Shown: positions 46,401-58,479, counted from the stretch's first letter. The stretch is 64,000 nucleotides of DNA from Nymphaea colorata (GCF_008831285.2 NC_045145.1:22088040-22152039), one strand, 5' to 3'. Notes: generated by a model not told the origin, from the letters alone. Program-made: numbers and translations.

Positions 46401-48438
46401 ACCCATGCACCACCTCATCATTCACCGCCGAACCCTTCACCACCCTCTAGACCGTATCGCTCTCACCACATGCTCACTCGGTCCCAAACTGGTTTTCTTA
46501 AGCCAAAAACCTACACTATCTCCAAATATTCACTCCCTGCAGCTCATCTCACCCATCTAAACTTCGAAACCGAACCTCGTACTGTGTATCAAGCTATGAA
46601 AGATGAACTTGCAGCTCTACACAAGAATCACACATGGACTCTTGTATTGATGCCTCCCTTTGCTTATATCATTGGCATGAAATGGATCTTTCGTATTAAA
46701 AGGAAAGCTGATGGCACACTAAAAAGATACAAGGCTCGCTTAGTGGCTAAGGGCTGCATTCAAGAACATGGTATTCATTACTTTGAAACCTTCAGTCCCG
46801 TAGTCAAACATACTTTTATATGTGTTCTTCTCACTATTGTCATTACTTTTGGCTGGACTGTTCGTCAACTTGATGTTCACAATGCTTTCCTTCATCGATG
46901 ATCATTTTCCTCACCATGTTTGTCAACTGCATAAGGCTATTTATGGTTTAAAACAGTTTCCCCGTGTTTGGTTCCAACGGCTTACTAATTTCTTGATGAC
47001 ATTGGGGTTTGTTGGCTCAAAAGTATATTCCTCTCTTTTTCTGCAGGTGCAATCTGATTCCACTTTATATATCTTGATCTATGCTGATGATATCATTATT
47101 ATAGGAAATAATGATACTATGATCAAGTCCATCATGAACATTCTAAATCAAGAATCTGGCATTAAAGATCTTGGCCCCCTGCTCTATTTTTTGGGAATTC
47201 AGGTGACTTTCTCCTTCAAGGGTTCATTTCTTTCTCAAGAAAAATATATGCTTGATCTTCTGCAGAAAGCAAATATGATTAATGCAAAACCTCACTGTAT
47301 GCCTATGTCGACCACTTTAAAACTGTCAAAACATGCTAGAGAGCCTCTTTTCGATCCCACTCCGTATCGGCAACTTATTGGTGCACTGTAATATCTTACG
47401 CTCGCATGGCCTGATCTCTCCTTTGTTGTCAACAAAGTGTGTCATTACATGCTACAGCCTATTACTATTCACATGACTGCTATGAAGCGTATTTTATGCT
47501 ATGTCAAGGCCACCCTATCTTGCGGACTTCTTTTAAAGTGGGCCACCACTTTTCACATTGATGCTTACACTGATGCCGACTAAGCTGGCAATATTGATGA
47601 TCGTAAGTCTATTGGAGGTTTTGCCATCTTTATAGGATCATCTCTTGTTTTTTGGTCTGCCTGCAAACAACCTACTATTGCTCGATCAAGCACCGAAGCT
47701 GAATATCGTGCTCTAACATCCTGTTCTTCTGGGGTTTATGACTCATGTTTTTACTCAAGGAATTACATATTACTATGCCACACGTTCCTTGTTTATGGAG
47801 TGACAACATGAGTGTTGCTGCTCTCTCTGCCAATCCAGTTTTTCATAATAGAAGCAAGCATATTGAGATTGATGTTCACTTTGTTCGCGATCATATCGCC
47901 AAGAATCATCTTCAAGTCCACTATATACCTAGTGCTGATTAGCTGGCGAACATCCTCACAAAGCCTCTTGCTCAACTTACTTTCGACAATCTTAGATTCA
48001 AGCTCAACGCTCAGATATTAAACCACAACATGACATACTCGGCAGCTCCATAAATGTTGCTGGAAGAGATAATGTCCCAGCTTACACGTCTATAGCTGGA
48101 GGAGATCTCGCCCATATCAGATCCACAAGAAATCATGTACATACCAAAGATAACGCCCAGGCCAACAAGACTGCTACAAAAGATGAGGATACTCTATGTG
48201 TAGCAACTGAAAAAGGAGAAACATGTGATTTTGTAATCAAATCAAATCCCAACAAATATGAGATTAATGGACATGTAAATTGACTATCAAAGAGAGTCTC
48301 TTGTCTTGTAAAACTTAACAAGAAAGAGGCACCTTCCATCATGGACGTAGACCATAGGTCAAACCACGTTAAAATCCTTGTTGTCTTCTCTTTTCTCTCT
48401 CTATCTCGTTTTTCTTCCTGGTGTGTGGTTTAGTATCA
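43419..48438 (+). mobile_element. complete but decayed copia retrotransposon
   Basis: Two LTRs of about 420 bp, 43419-43838 and about 48012-48438, share TGACATACTCGGCAGCTCC, GCTGGAAGAGATAA and TCCCAGCTTACACGTCT. The primer-binding site TGGTATCAGAGCC follows the 5' LTR at 43839. Inside, in order: gag with zinc knuckle, protease, integrase, RT, RNase H. The LTR termini are related to TGATACTAAACCACA/TGTGGTTTAGTATCA, but the left end is altered (TGTATTATACC), so the target duplication is not resolved. Confidence 0.9.
43855..47960 (+). pseudogene. copia Gag-Pol, multiple stops and frameshifts
   Basis: Gag from about 43855 (MANQPAIPKGDSY, FLSIKLSFDNYLLWESQF) with stops near 44270, then ITAYFHKAKDIAHQLAM and the zinc knuckle (CRTACQACRKSGHG, near 44755). 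Protease FWYPDTGATHHVTADL near 44883. Integrase HSRLGHPDFRIV, CDACQRGKSHALPF, SDWGGEYRTV, then HQQNGSIESKHRHV. A proline-rich, poly-C and poly-A stretch (46200-46260) interrupts the integrase-RT linker. RT: MKWIFRIKRKADGTLKRYKA, QLDVHNAFLH, AIYGLKQFPRVWF, YADDIIIIGN at about 47081. RNase H near 47570-47940 with a frameshift. There is an apparent deletion in RT near 46900. Confidence 0.9.
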
Positions 48439-49684
48439 TGCATATCCTGCAGAATTTGAATTGAAAATTTGTTTGGGCCTCATTTATGCTTTACTTTAGG
48501 CACTAAAGGACAATAAAAGCAAAAACATAAACCTACTTATGAGATTCTAAACAGATCAATATACAACCACGTATGTTTGCCCATATATCTGCAGGAGAAG
48601 TTGCATGTTGTCTACTTGCCTGACCTTAACCTATTGACATAAATTGTGATGCATTGATGCAACTATTGAGTAGACAATTTTCTCACATACTTTTCTTTAG
48701 TTGGCATCTACAATACAGATAGACAAAAATCTAAGTAAGAACAAATGGAATATGCTTGTCACATTAATAAAAAAATTCCAGAATTTGAGAATAAAAACCT
48801 AATTTTGTAATCAATACGTTGTAGTTGAGCAGTCCCAAGTTTCAAATGGTGGTAGCATGTAATTGGAGCAGTCAACAGAAACATAAACCAACATAATGTC
48901 GGGCAAAAGGTGCAGGCGAAGCTCACCGATGACAATTAACCGGGAACACTTCGCCGGCATTTAGCAAACGTTGGCAGAAGCAGTGCTGCCAGATCAAATG
49001 TGGTGGAGCTACAAGATTAAATCAAGGTAGCCAGAAGGAGCTGGCCCCATGAGACTTGGGTGCTTATGGATGTTCAGAAACAAGCTAACCGTACTTAATC
49101 ATGATCTAAATTGCATGTGAAGTATGAGAAAGCAACTCCAGGATGATGTGAAACAGTTAGTGGTTAATGTAAAATCGTCTCCAAAGAATGAAAGTTCTTT
49201 ATGGCTGAAGGTAGGACTAAAGCCTGATCTATAGCCTTCATTTGGGCATGTAGATGCGATCATTCAGACAATCTGTAGATGGGAGATGTTATTAAAAAGT
49301 ACTGTCTATTGAAACTGAGTCGATAGGAAAGATTAAATGTTGGGATCCGTTATGTTCTATCTAACAGGAAATGGGAAGCTTCGGACCTGCATGAGGGGAT
49401 TATGAACTGCTTTCCCGTGAGTTGTAAGAATGCCTAGAAGTAGGCATGACATGTTGGAGAGGGAGAGGCTTTATAGATCAAGTGGAGCCTTATGAAACGC
49501 TCCACTTTTTTGTTGTGCCTATGCTACTGAAGTAGTGGCTTTGGTAAGGCTTAATGTTCCAGTATGTTACTTTTGTCGCTATACCAACACCATTTGTTCC
49601 CAAATAGCCAATGATTGCTTAGTTGTACACATTATTTCGAAAGAAGGAAATTATACTATGTAAAAAGTATAAAGAGGAAACTGT
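48439..49684. other. gene-free spacer
   Basis: 48671-48815 is the inverted partner of 3942-4085. Short frames only; nothing recognisable. Confidence 0.55.

Positions 49685-49748
<64 letters not shown>
49685..49748. repeat. (AC)n(AT)n microsatellite
   Basis: AC units followed by about 20 AT units, directly before the hAT MITE. It is the counterpart of the TA tract at 4988. Confidence 0.95.
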
Positions 49749-49751
<3 letters not shown>

Positions 49752-50385
49752 GATTGGGTGTCGGGTCGGGCCGCCATCGGGTACCCGGTACCCGGCCCGG
49801 TCCAGGCCTGGGTCCGGCTGAGTCCGGGTTAAGCAATCGGCTCAATCAACCCGTTAAGTCAAATGAGTCTGATTCAAATTTTGTTCTATCTTTCGACGCA
49901 GGGAGTTAGGGTTTTTGTTTGGACTTTGGAAAGAGAAAGAGCTGAGCCACTGCCACCGTTGTCACACCACCGCCGGTCCGCCACAGCTGCCGTTAACCTT
50001 CGGTCTGCCGCCATCGACCTCTGGTCCTTCCTTCCCTTCGGTTCCTCTTCCTCAACTTCTTCTTCTTCTTCCTCTTCGTTTCTGCCTCCTTCCTTCCCCC
50101 CTCGGCTCCTCTTCTTCCTCAACTTCTTCTTCCTCTTCATTTCATCCTCGTTCCATCCCCTGGTTCCTCTTCTTCCTCATTCGTTTTCCCACAGGTTGGA
50201 TCTGGACCAGATGGCCGGACCCGGCCCAGCCCGCTGGGCTATCAATTTAAAAACGGACCGGGCGCCTCAGACTAGGAAGATGAGCCCGATATCCGGCCCG
50301 TTAATAAATGGGCCTGGTCAGATACTGCCCATTTTCTTAATGGCTCTTCCAAATGGGGCCGGGCCGGGCCCGATGCCCAGGCGTA
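49749..50385. mobile_element. non-autonomous hAT element, GC-rich
   Basis: Left end TTGGGATTGGGTGTCGGG, right end GGGCCCGATGCCCAGGCGTA. The right end matches the termini of the 5.15 kb hAT at 25783 (GGCATCGGGCC in reverse). It lies within an AT tract, so the 8 bp duplication (ATATATAT-like) cannot be proven. The interior has TCTTCC-rich sequence with an open frame (49863-50385) that shows no domain and looks like composition bias. Confidence 0.78.
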
Positions 50386-50554
50386 ATATATATATATAAT
50401 CTGCTTTTGTCATAATTTGCTGAATTAAATTTTTTTTCCTTTTAACTTCACTATTGAAAATCTAAAACTGCTGAAAGTCCAAAAGATCACTGCTAAAAGT
50501 ATTAGAAAAACTATTCAATGGCAGATTTCAGAAAAAAAAGAAATCTAAGAAAGA

Positions 50555-50693
50555 AAAGATGCACAATGATTCTTTTAGAAAGGCACTTGACTCTAACCTT
50601 TTTTGAAGCAATTGAAATTAGCATGCATATTTTTTTCTTTGGGCAACATCGGGTGCCATTGCCAATCACTCGTTCCATATGGCCTCTATATAA
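50555..50693 (+). promoter_or_regulatory. promoter module of Z2 locus
   Basis: GAAAAGATGCACAATGATTC, TTTTTTGAAGCAATTGAAATT, CAATCACTCGTTCCATATGGCC, then TATA box TATATAA at 50687-50693. It is nearly the same as 5655-5800. Confidence 0.7.
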
Positions 50694-50714
50694 GAGCATG
50701 CTCTTTTGCTGTGA

Positions 50715-51208
50715 TCTATTTCCACCAAACTCCCAAACTCGGTTTTGCTTTGTCTTTTGTGGCAATTGTTCCGCTTCAGGTCCAAACCAGCCAGATGCGT
50801 GTTTCAGCCAAGGACAATCGCAAACATGCATGGGCGGAGTTCGTCCAGCTTACTGGCTACGGAGTGGGGCATACCCATCCAATGCTTCCTTCTCTTAGAA
50901 AATATCTTCACCATTTTGGTTACCTAGCCACGGTTGGGGACACTGCATTCTCTCATGTTTTTGATGAGGATCTCGAGGCAGCCGTCAAAAAATACCAAAT
51001 GTTCTTCAACCTCAATGCTACTGGCACTCTCGATGCTGCAACAGTGCGCCAACTGATCAAGCCAAGATGTGGTGTAGAAGACATCATTAAATGCCAAAGC
51101 AATGTCTTCAGTATTGAGGCGGATATCGAGCTGGCGACAATGCATGAAGATCAAGGCCAACTGCATCGATGCATGAACAAGTGGCAACAACGCCTGGGAA
51201 GGAGCTGA
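50715..51208 (+). pseudogene. propeptide-only MMP-like locus (Z2)
   Basis: Hydrophobic leader (FALSFVAIVPLQVQ), prodomain (WAEFVQLTGYGVGH, LPSLRKYLHHFGYLATVGD, DLEAAVKKYQMFFNLNATGTLD) and switch PRCGVED, followed by about 45 residues unrelated to the catalytic domain (CQSNVFSIEADIELATMH, later MNKWQQRLGRS) and a stop. As at Z1, the leader ATG is gone (CTC in its place). The frame is open upstream to an ATG at 50603, but that lies before the TATA box. The prodomain is uninterrupted, so a protein is possible only if transcription starts further upstream. Unlike Z1 it has no MITE; the tail is longer. Confidence 0.8.
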
Positions 51209-51671
51209 GAGCCAAACGGTTGAAGGAGAAATTCAAGGAAGTAAAAATCAAAAGTTTAGATAAAGAGAGGAACGAATCGATATGTTGTAATTCCTTAGCT
51301 TATGGAAATTGCGCTAATGGCCCTACTATAATGGAATGCAGTGAGGCTTGTAAACTTGAAAAAGATATCAATGAAAATTCTCACTGTGTAACACACACAG
51401 ATTGAGGGAACACACTCGTGGAAGTAGACATTAGGTAAATGTTAGAGTTATTTTCCTTTGTTTTCTCGTTTAATCAACTCCTCATTTCAACGCTCCATGA
51501 GCTTACTGATACAGAACTCAGAAAGGGCAGTTCCTTAGCCTACATTAGCTTTGTAACTGGATTGTTGTTCCCCATTTTGTCCGCTTTAGGGTTTAAAGCC
51601 CTAAAACTTGAAATTTTGGATTAGTTATCAAACTTAAAGCATTATTTCTCATCGAGCCTCTCTCTCCCAGA
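51209..51671. other. Z2 downstream non-coding
   Basis: Copy of 6484-6790 plus about 120 bp not found in Z1 (51320-51435). No gene. Confidence 0.6.
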
Positions 51672-52530
51672 TATCAGGAAGAGAAATATTTCACTTATTT
51701 TAAAGTGGGCCTTCATCCAAGACTCCAACTCTATTTGTGTGATGACCTTGTGACACAAATACAATTTGCATAGTCTCTCTTCTCTCCCCAACAGACGAAG
51801 AACATCTCATTTGATGAAGTCTTGGATATCTACCTTCACCAAGTTCAATTCGAAGACCGATTTTATGGAGCATTTTTCTTCATGGGCTAGAGATGGTGAA
51901 GGGCGTTTCTCTGTACATCATGCATATAGCTTGCTTCAACCTCCCGGGGTCAACTGGTTTCCTCATAATCTTCTTTGGGCTGGAGGTCCTACTAGACGAT
52001 CCAAAACTCTTGCATGGTTCATTTTATTGGACCGCGTTCAGACTCAGAATAACCTCAAAAGGTCAGGTTTTCACCTTGCGAGTAGATGCCCTCTATGTTG
52101 TTGTGCTGAGGAAACTACCACTCACTTGGTATGGTTTTGTCGAGTGTCTCAAGATCTTTATGCACTTACTTGGTCTATGCTCCCCATCGAAGTCACAAAC
52201 ATATCTACAATTTGGGACCTGATCCATGGACCAACTAAAGTGAGACACAAAAATAAATGGCGCACCATCTGGAGAATTTGGCTGTTTACGTTTTGGTGGG
52301 TCATTTGGAACTCTAGAAATGATATTACTTATAGAAACGAGGCGGTCTCAGTGGAACGCATGGCTTCCTCCATTTTTTATGACGTTTGGTTAATTTCCCG
52401 TAACCTATGGGAAAATACTGGTACATTCAACCTCATACAAGCATTAAGAGCTGATTTGTAGATGTAATCTTTTTCAAGTTCAACTTTTTGTTGGGCTTAT
52501 GTTAATGTTATTTTCCTTTCTCTCTCTCTC
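51672..52530 (+). mobile_element. LINE 3' fragment with zinc-binding RT domain
   Basis: The frame at 51766-52461 encodes the C-terminal part of a plant LINE ORF2: DGEGRFSVHHAYSLL, LLWAGGPTRRSKTLAWF, then the zinc-binding CPLCCCAEETTTHLVWFC and a TFWWVIWNSRNDITYRNE segment. It is heavily 5'-truncated. The 3' end (TTTTCCTTTC) runs into a CT tract. Z1 lacks it: TCGAGCCTCTCTCTATCTG continues directly into TTTCAACTTTGATGG there. Confidence 0.88.
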
Positions 52531-54039
52531 TCTCTCTCGCTCTCTCTCTTTCAACCTTGATGGTGCATCTCTTGTTTTGGCAAGTTTTCCTTGATTTTCT
52601 ATCAAACTCCAAGGGATTCGAGCTCCCATCCTTCTTCTTCTTCACAACCAACTTGGCTCTTGCCTAAGATTGGTGGATTCTAAGAAGAGAAATGAAGTTG
52701 AAATTCAGCGGCTTAGTACCAGGCTACCAGCCCCATGTAAGCTATACGGAGGGCCCTGACTACTGTTTATTTTGCTTTCCTTTGCTGCCACAAACATCTG
52801 TCTCTATGTAACAAGAACCTTAATTTCGTAAGTAAAGAGATCTTTGTTCAGAAGGCCGGTGGCTGTCCGGTAGATAATAGGAAGATTGCAAATGGAGAAT
52901 TAAGTGTGCACATTGTATTAATAATTAATCCCCATTACGTATTTTAGAAAAATATGGCAATTTCAGGCCCGGTGCAATCATCCATATACGATAATAGGAA
53001 GATTGCTTGAGGCTTTACTAGCTTTAAGGAAAGAAGTTTGGCAATACTGTTAATACATTAATGTGCACATATATATCATTTGTATATATACTTGAACCAG
53101 GTTATGTTTGTGATCATCGTTGATGGGTAATGATGGGCGTTAATGTGAGAAAGAAGTAATAAAATTTATATGGACATTAATTTGCATATAGCATACTCAA
53201 TTACAGAAAAGTCATTAAAAAATATTAAAAATGTTAAAAACAAGTCAGTCTGAAAAATAGGAAAAAACGCATCGTTCTCAAAAGGACGGCAAAACTAAAA
53301 CGCAAAACAAAAAATGTGAACGCATTTTTTTCACATTTTATTCGTTTTTTTGCTTCTTTTTTACATTTTTTCAGTTTCAGATGTTTATTTATCTTTATTC
53401 ATTTTCTTTTCAGAATTTTTTAATTTTTTTAAAGATTAGTTGTGTTTTTTTTTTTCAGAAAAACAGCTCTACCATATTACATTTAAGGAAAACCTTGCAG
53501 TTTAAAGTGTGAAGACCATATTTGTGACTATGATACATAGAGGTTGTAGTTGAAACAGAAAAGTTTTTCCTGCTTTATAAGTATTACAGTTTCATGAATC
53601 TTCATCAACCGTTGGGACAGATTACAGAAACTGTCCCATGTTAATCTTTGTGTTCCTATCATCAAACACCCTCTCAAAAATCATATAGCAGCTCCACAAC
53701 AATAAAAAAATTGACTCAGATGGAAACGAGATAAATGTAATTTCACTCAGATGTTATTATGGACAGCACCTTACGGCATGGATCTCCAGTGACATGATAT
53801 CAGGCTGAAAGAAACCTATGTTGCTTAATTTCTTGCGACTAACATAACGATAGATCGATGCTTCCAGTGAGACATTGGATCGATCATATCATCCAAAGCT
53901 CTGATAACATTCATTTTGACCCTGAGCAGCAACTGAAGGTGCGATGAGGTCATCAATGGTCGATAATCTCTTCCAGACAGCAACGGTTTTTTTTTTTTAG
54001 TACATAAGAGCTGTTTAGAACTACATTAACTAACTATAG
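52531..54039. other. Z2 non-coding DNA with extra insert
   Basis: 52550-52610 and 53165-54040 match Z1 (6805-6870 and 6880-7790). 52612-53163 has no counterpart in Z1: an insertion here or a deletion there. No gene seen. Confidence 0.55.
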
Positions 54040-54490
54040 GACAAGCTACACCAATTAGATCCTCATCAATCAACCGATGCAAATGACCAAGTGGATTGTT
54101 AAGAACGGTCACTCCAAATGATCCTTAAAAGGCCCATGAGGCAAGAAAATCAAGACACATATTAGTTTTTCTGTACGAATGACATAAAACACACTCTCAA
54201 TCTCGTCTCAACAATTCTTGACACTACTTCACTATTTTAAATAAAGGGTCACGAGGCTGCACTTCATTTAGAACCTTATTCACAGCTAACAAGGACTCTG
54301 ATTCAATAAAAACTTTACGAAAGCCACGTTCCCAAGCTAATTTCAAGCCATGAAGAATAACAATAAGTTCAGCCTTAGTTATATGACCATAAACCACCAG
54401 CCGCTAAGTCACTTGGATTTGTTTTAACAGCCTCATTAACATTCAAGTTAACAAAACCCAAGGGAGGTGACATCCTGGTAATAAAGGTAT
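54040..54490 (-). pseudogene. RNase H-like (RVT_3) remnant, Z2 copy
   Basis: Minus strand: VYGHITKAELIVILHGLKLAWERGF, then KVFIESESLLAVNKVLNEVQ and a decayed tail. It is more deleted at its N-terminus than the Z1 copy at 7880-8290. Confidence 0.72.
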
Positions 54491-55259
54491 GAACTTTTCA
54501 TTGGGATAATTCAAGTTGGGTTTCAGACAGCGTTGTTGTGTTAAAGCGGCCGGACTAATTTTCATATGGTTTGCAACAAAAATATGTAGACATCTTAAAT
54601 AACACAAATCATTAATCAATCTGTAACCCATCCCCAACAAGCTCATCATTTACCTGTACTTTCTCATTAATTAAATACATTTACGGTTTGGTTCAAACTG
54701 GTCTCATAAAAAAAGGCAGAGGCAAGTGTGGACAATTGCCCACACAGCTCTAGAAATAGTGTTCATTTTAATATGAGAACTTTGTAACAGTTTTTTTATT
54801 TATAGACATATGCTCCTTAAAAATTTAAAATTGTACAACTAGTATCCCTTAATTATAATATATTGGCCCCGCCCCAATTAAAAAGACTCATAATTTTCTA
54901 TCATTAGGTCCTTAGTTATTAAAGTTATTGGTATTCAATTCCCGACAAGGCACAGCTTAGGCGGAAGAACTGTCTTTTAATATATGTTATTAACTCATTA
55001 AATGATCAATCACAAGGTCACGTCCAATGGTTAGATTCTGCACAGGCGAAGATTAGATTTTATATATATATATATATACGAATGAGAAGTTTGAATTTGA
55101 TTATGTAACTAACGATCCTTTTAATAGAGATTAATTATAAAATCCAACTTATAAGTTTTCAATGAGTTCATTTGCGCATCAACCAACTACCTTATATTGG
55201 GATACAGAAGCCAAAAAAACGACGATGGTAGGAAGCACTTGTAAGTTGTAACCATTCAT
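54491..55259. other. Z-to-W junction
   Basis: 54491-54860 continues the Z duplicate (as 8290-8640). About 55000-55260 begins the W block (TATGTAACTAACGATCC, ATTAATTATAAAATCCAACTTAT), shared with 58485 and 61745. (TA)n at 55063-55078. No gene. Confidence 0.6.
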
Positions 55260-55869
55260 TTCATCACCGCAATCTTGTACTATCATAAAGCTGATCACAA
55301 TTCGGTCAGCTAGCGGTCAAGCAAAAATTGACGTGCAATGACTAAACGAACATTGGGGCTACAAGATTGGCTAATGCCTGCAAGACATTCCACACTAAAG
55401 ACGAAGAATTCAACCACCGATCAAGCGCTCTGATCAGGGTCGCCAAGTTGTTTCCACAAATTGAAAAGGACCGCAACTCCATTAATAAACGATTTCTAGT
55501 GTACTGGCGACATTGTCTTCTCAATTTCTTCTCGTTTCATTTCCTTCCGCTAGCTAAGCCGCTGCATGATTTTCTCTTCGCAACATCCAAAAGAAATATT
55601 ATTCATTCCCCCATTAATTCTGGATCAACGAAACCATTGAAAGTTCGTGGAAGGAGGGCGTAGAACATTCAACCCGTCCAATTTGGAAACCACAATTTCT
55701 AGGTCATTGCTCGTCATTGTCGATCTTTCAGTCCAAACGCGGCAAGTACCAATCCTGTATTTCTGATCTATAAATAGCCGATCCCATGCTACCAGCATAT
55801 GCATCAGACGTTGTAGAAATCTCTCTAATAAGAGGTTAATTAGGAGGTTCTGCAATAAGTCCATTAGTC
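55260..55869 (+). promoter_or_regulatory. promoter and leader of W1 MMP
   Basis: TATA box TATAAATA at 55769-55776; ATG 94 bases after it. W-box cores (TTGAC/GTCAA) occur at GCGGTCAAGC (about 55315) and AAATTGACGTGC (about 55328), the latter also containing a TGACG core. The block GACGAAGAATTCAACCACCGATC and the last 90 bases before the ATG (CTCTCTAATAAGAGGTTAATTAGGAGG) are conserved at the other W genes. Stress regulation is an inference from these motifs. Confidence 0.65.
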
Positions 55870-56805
55870 ATGGGTTGCAGTACATTCATTGTGGCAACTT
55901 TTGTGCTGGTTTCCCTTCATGGTGCTAGCTGCCGGATGTTGGCTGCTGAGGCCGGCGAGGAGAGCTATGTCCGGGCGGACCTCAGCCAGCTCACCGGTTG
56001 CCGGCGTGGGGAAAATAAGGCTGGGCTTGCCTCCCTAAAGCGATACTTGAATCATTTTGGTTACCTTGACAACCAGGGAGCCGATGAGTTCTCAGATGAA
56101 TTTAACGAGGATCTCGAAGCTGCACTCAGGACCTACCAGATGAATTTCAATCTGAACACCAGCGGAGTCCTGGACGAGGCGACGGTGCAGAAGCTTATCC
56201 AGCCCAGATGCGGTGTCCCTGACATTGTCAACGGCACCAACTTGATGAAGTCGGGCCGCCACCGGTACATCCCCGGCGTCGGCCACTTCGTCATGCATTA
56301 TTCATTCTTTACCAACATGCCCCGGTGGCCGGATTCTCAACGTAATCTCAAGTACACCTTCTCTACCGACAATCAGCAATATGGAGCAGAGCAGCTGAGG
56401 TCTGTCTTCTCTGCAGCGTTCGCCAAGTGGGCAGCAGTGTCGCCGTTCCAATTCGCTGAAGCCTATGAGGGCGAAGTAGCCGATTTACAAATTGCTTTCT
56501 ACAGCGGAGATCATGGAGACGGCCATCCGTTCGATGGGCCGGGTTCCATCCTTGCACATGCATTTGCGCCAACAAATGGAAGGCTTCATTTCGATGCCGA
56601 TGAGACCTGGCTGCCTGACGCCACCGGGACGAACGGAGTGGATCTCGAATCGGTGGCAGTCCATGAAATCGGCCATCTTCTTGGGCTCGGCCATTCTGCA
56701 GACATTAATGCAATCATGTTTCCGACAATTAGAAGAGGAGAGAGGAAGCTGAACCCGAATTCCGACGATGTTCAAGGGATCCAAGTGCTTTATGGCTCCA
56801 AGTAA
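55870..56805 (+). CDS. matrix metalloproteinase zymogen W1 (intact)
   Basis: Intronless 311-residue secreted M10A zinc endopeptidase. Signal peptide about 1-21 (MGCSTFIVATFVLVSLHGAS); prodomain about 34-111 (LSQLTGCRRGENKAGLASLK, DLEAALRTYQ) with switch PRCGVPD (Cys114); linker; catalytic domain about 148-309. The structural-zinc/calcium loop is canonical: DHGD (214-217), PFDGPG, LAHAF (His230), LHFDADE (His240). Active site HEIGHLLGLGH 265-275 with Glu266; Met-turn Met283. N-glycosylation sequons at Asn96 and Asn121. No C-terminal extension, so a soluble apoplastic enzyme is likely. The C-terminal segment is unusually basic (MFPTIRRGERKL) beside its sister at 62534 (MYPSIGAGVRKV). Single start, strong TATA box upstream. 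Confidence 0.95.
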   Translation: MGCSTFIVATFVLVSLHGASCRMLAAEAGEESYVRADLSQLTGCRRGENKAGLASLKRYLNHFGYLDNQGADEFSDEFNEDLEAALRTYQMNFNLNTSGVLDEATVQKLIQPRCGVPDIVNGTNLMKSGRHRYIPGVGHFVMHYSFFTNMPRWPDSQRNLKYTFSTDNQQYGAEQLRSVFSAAFAKWAAVSPFQFAEAYEGEVADLQIAFYSGDHGDGHPFDGPGSILAHAFAPTNGRLHFDADETWLPDATGTNGVDLESVAVHEIGHLLGLGHSADINAIMFPTIRRGERKLNPNSDDVQGIQVLYGSK

Positions 56806-58479
56806 AATACCATTAATGGAGACGACGTATCAGTTGGAGGAGATGATGAAGAAGTACACTTAAGAAGATATACATAGTTCATAATAGGCCAACTTGTTCC
56901 TTATAGTTCATTATAGGCCAACTTGGTGTCTTATAGCGTGTCTTGTTCCACATATGTCGAACTGGCACGTACTCATGCCCCCTTTTTTCTGTATTTTTAA
57001 ACAAATGAAATTTATAAGTTAATTTGTTGTTTTCTAGTGTTGCCTTCATATAAGTGCTCAAGGTTCGATAAAACATGACTTTAAGTTTAAATCTAGACAA
57101 CCCAAGAACCAAAAAGTTATTTGAAAATAACGATTAGATATCAAGTAGTAATTTCTTATTTGAATGAGTGATTGGCGTTCCCAAAATCATGTATGCATCA
57201 GCATAAAACTGCTTCTGAAGATGGTAACGAATTATGTCTCGGATGATGAAAATGTTGCACTGTCAACGCCACAGGTGTACTTCAGTGTAATTATTTGAAA
57301 ACCCAGTTTTGTTTAAGTTGCAAATTTGCTCAATCCTTGAGTGGGCGTGGATTTGGTTTATCGGCAGGTATAGCAGGATTGGATGGCATTGATTTGGATC
57401 TTGATAGATCTGAATCTGCTAAACTTAGATAGGTCGTGTTTACGTTGTTTGACAAGCTTGGTGAGGTACGTGTTAATTGAAGTACTATGTTTCGAGTATG
57501 ATTATTGTCCAGTTTAGAGAGTTATCTGGTGCTTGTTAGTGTAGGGCATCGTAGTTAAATTTTGATTTGGATTTCAGCATATTTAATGATTTTCCTCGGG
57601 ATAATTAGTTAGAAGTTCTATTTTCTACTTTTTTCCATTATATGGCGGCGTCGCTTAGCCTTTATATGTTCATGTCTTAAATCTGCGAGTTATAGATCAT
57701 TCGGTCGAGTCTGGTATAAATATGACGTTGTGCTATGCTACCAAGCTTAGCTAATTTTGGTGACGGGATCTTTTACATTCATACAACACAGTAAAAGCAA
57801 GCTTCCTTTAAACTTGCAATGGTGAAACAATCACCGGTATAGCTAGAGCACAGCATCGGTATATGTCGACCGACTCTGCGTGGTGCATATATTTGTAGTT
57901 CATATTATTATTACAATCATGCAGTGGCGGAGGGAAACATTTTTGGTTGAAGGGCAGTCATTTCTTCTGTCATATAGTCATGTAGAATGAAGTTTCCACA
58001 TGATTTTTTTGTAGTGCTTCAACCAGTTCTCCAATGGTGAAAACTTGGAATTTTTATTCTTGATTCGTTGAATTAAGAATGAGCATTCAACGAAGACCAA
58101 TGCAACTAAAACATTCTTTGCCAGTAATTTTTAACACATCCCCAACGTCCTGATAATTAATCTGTAATTTTCATTTATTTATTATGAAATATATTTATAC
58201 CTTGGTTCAAACTAGTTTCATAATCAGTTCTAAAGCTTTATGAACCCATGATATCAGCCCCAGTTCCTATCGGCGAAAAATTGGTAGAGAAAAAAAAAAG
58301 TCACATAAACCTCAAGAGAGAAAGGGAGAGCTAACAAGTTTATAAATGTATTGTGGCAAAATAAGCATGCTATGTAGCTTGCCCACGCGAAATGCGTCGT
58401 CCTCTTTCACAAATCAAACGAAAACATTAATTTAAATGTTTAAATCAATAGGATAATAGCAACATCACTCGAATGAGAT
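56806..58479. other. W1 3' flank and spacer
   Basis: 56806-57310 is shared with 63470-63885 (GTCTTATAGCGTGTCTTGTTCC, TTCAGTGTAATTATTTGAAAACC). At 56878-56935 TTCATAATAGGCCAACTTGTTCC is repeated in tandem. 57330-57370 is a tail copy of repeat R. No gene in the rest. Confidence 0.6.

Noticed and set aside
49863-50399. 178-codon proline/serine-rich frame
   Set aside because: Contained in a non-autonomous hAT element and built on TCTTCC repeats; no recognisable motif.
56092-56784. Long minus-strand frames opposite W1 (and W2)
   Set aside because: They mirror the MMP coding strand, occur at the same place in both sisters and show no domain.
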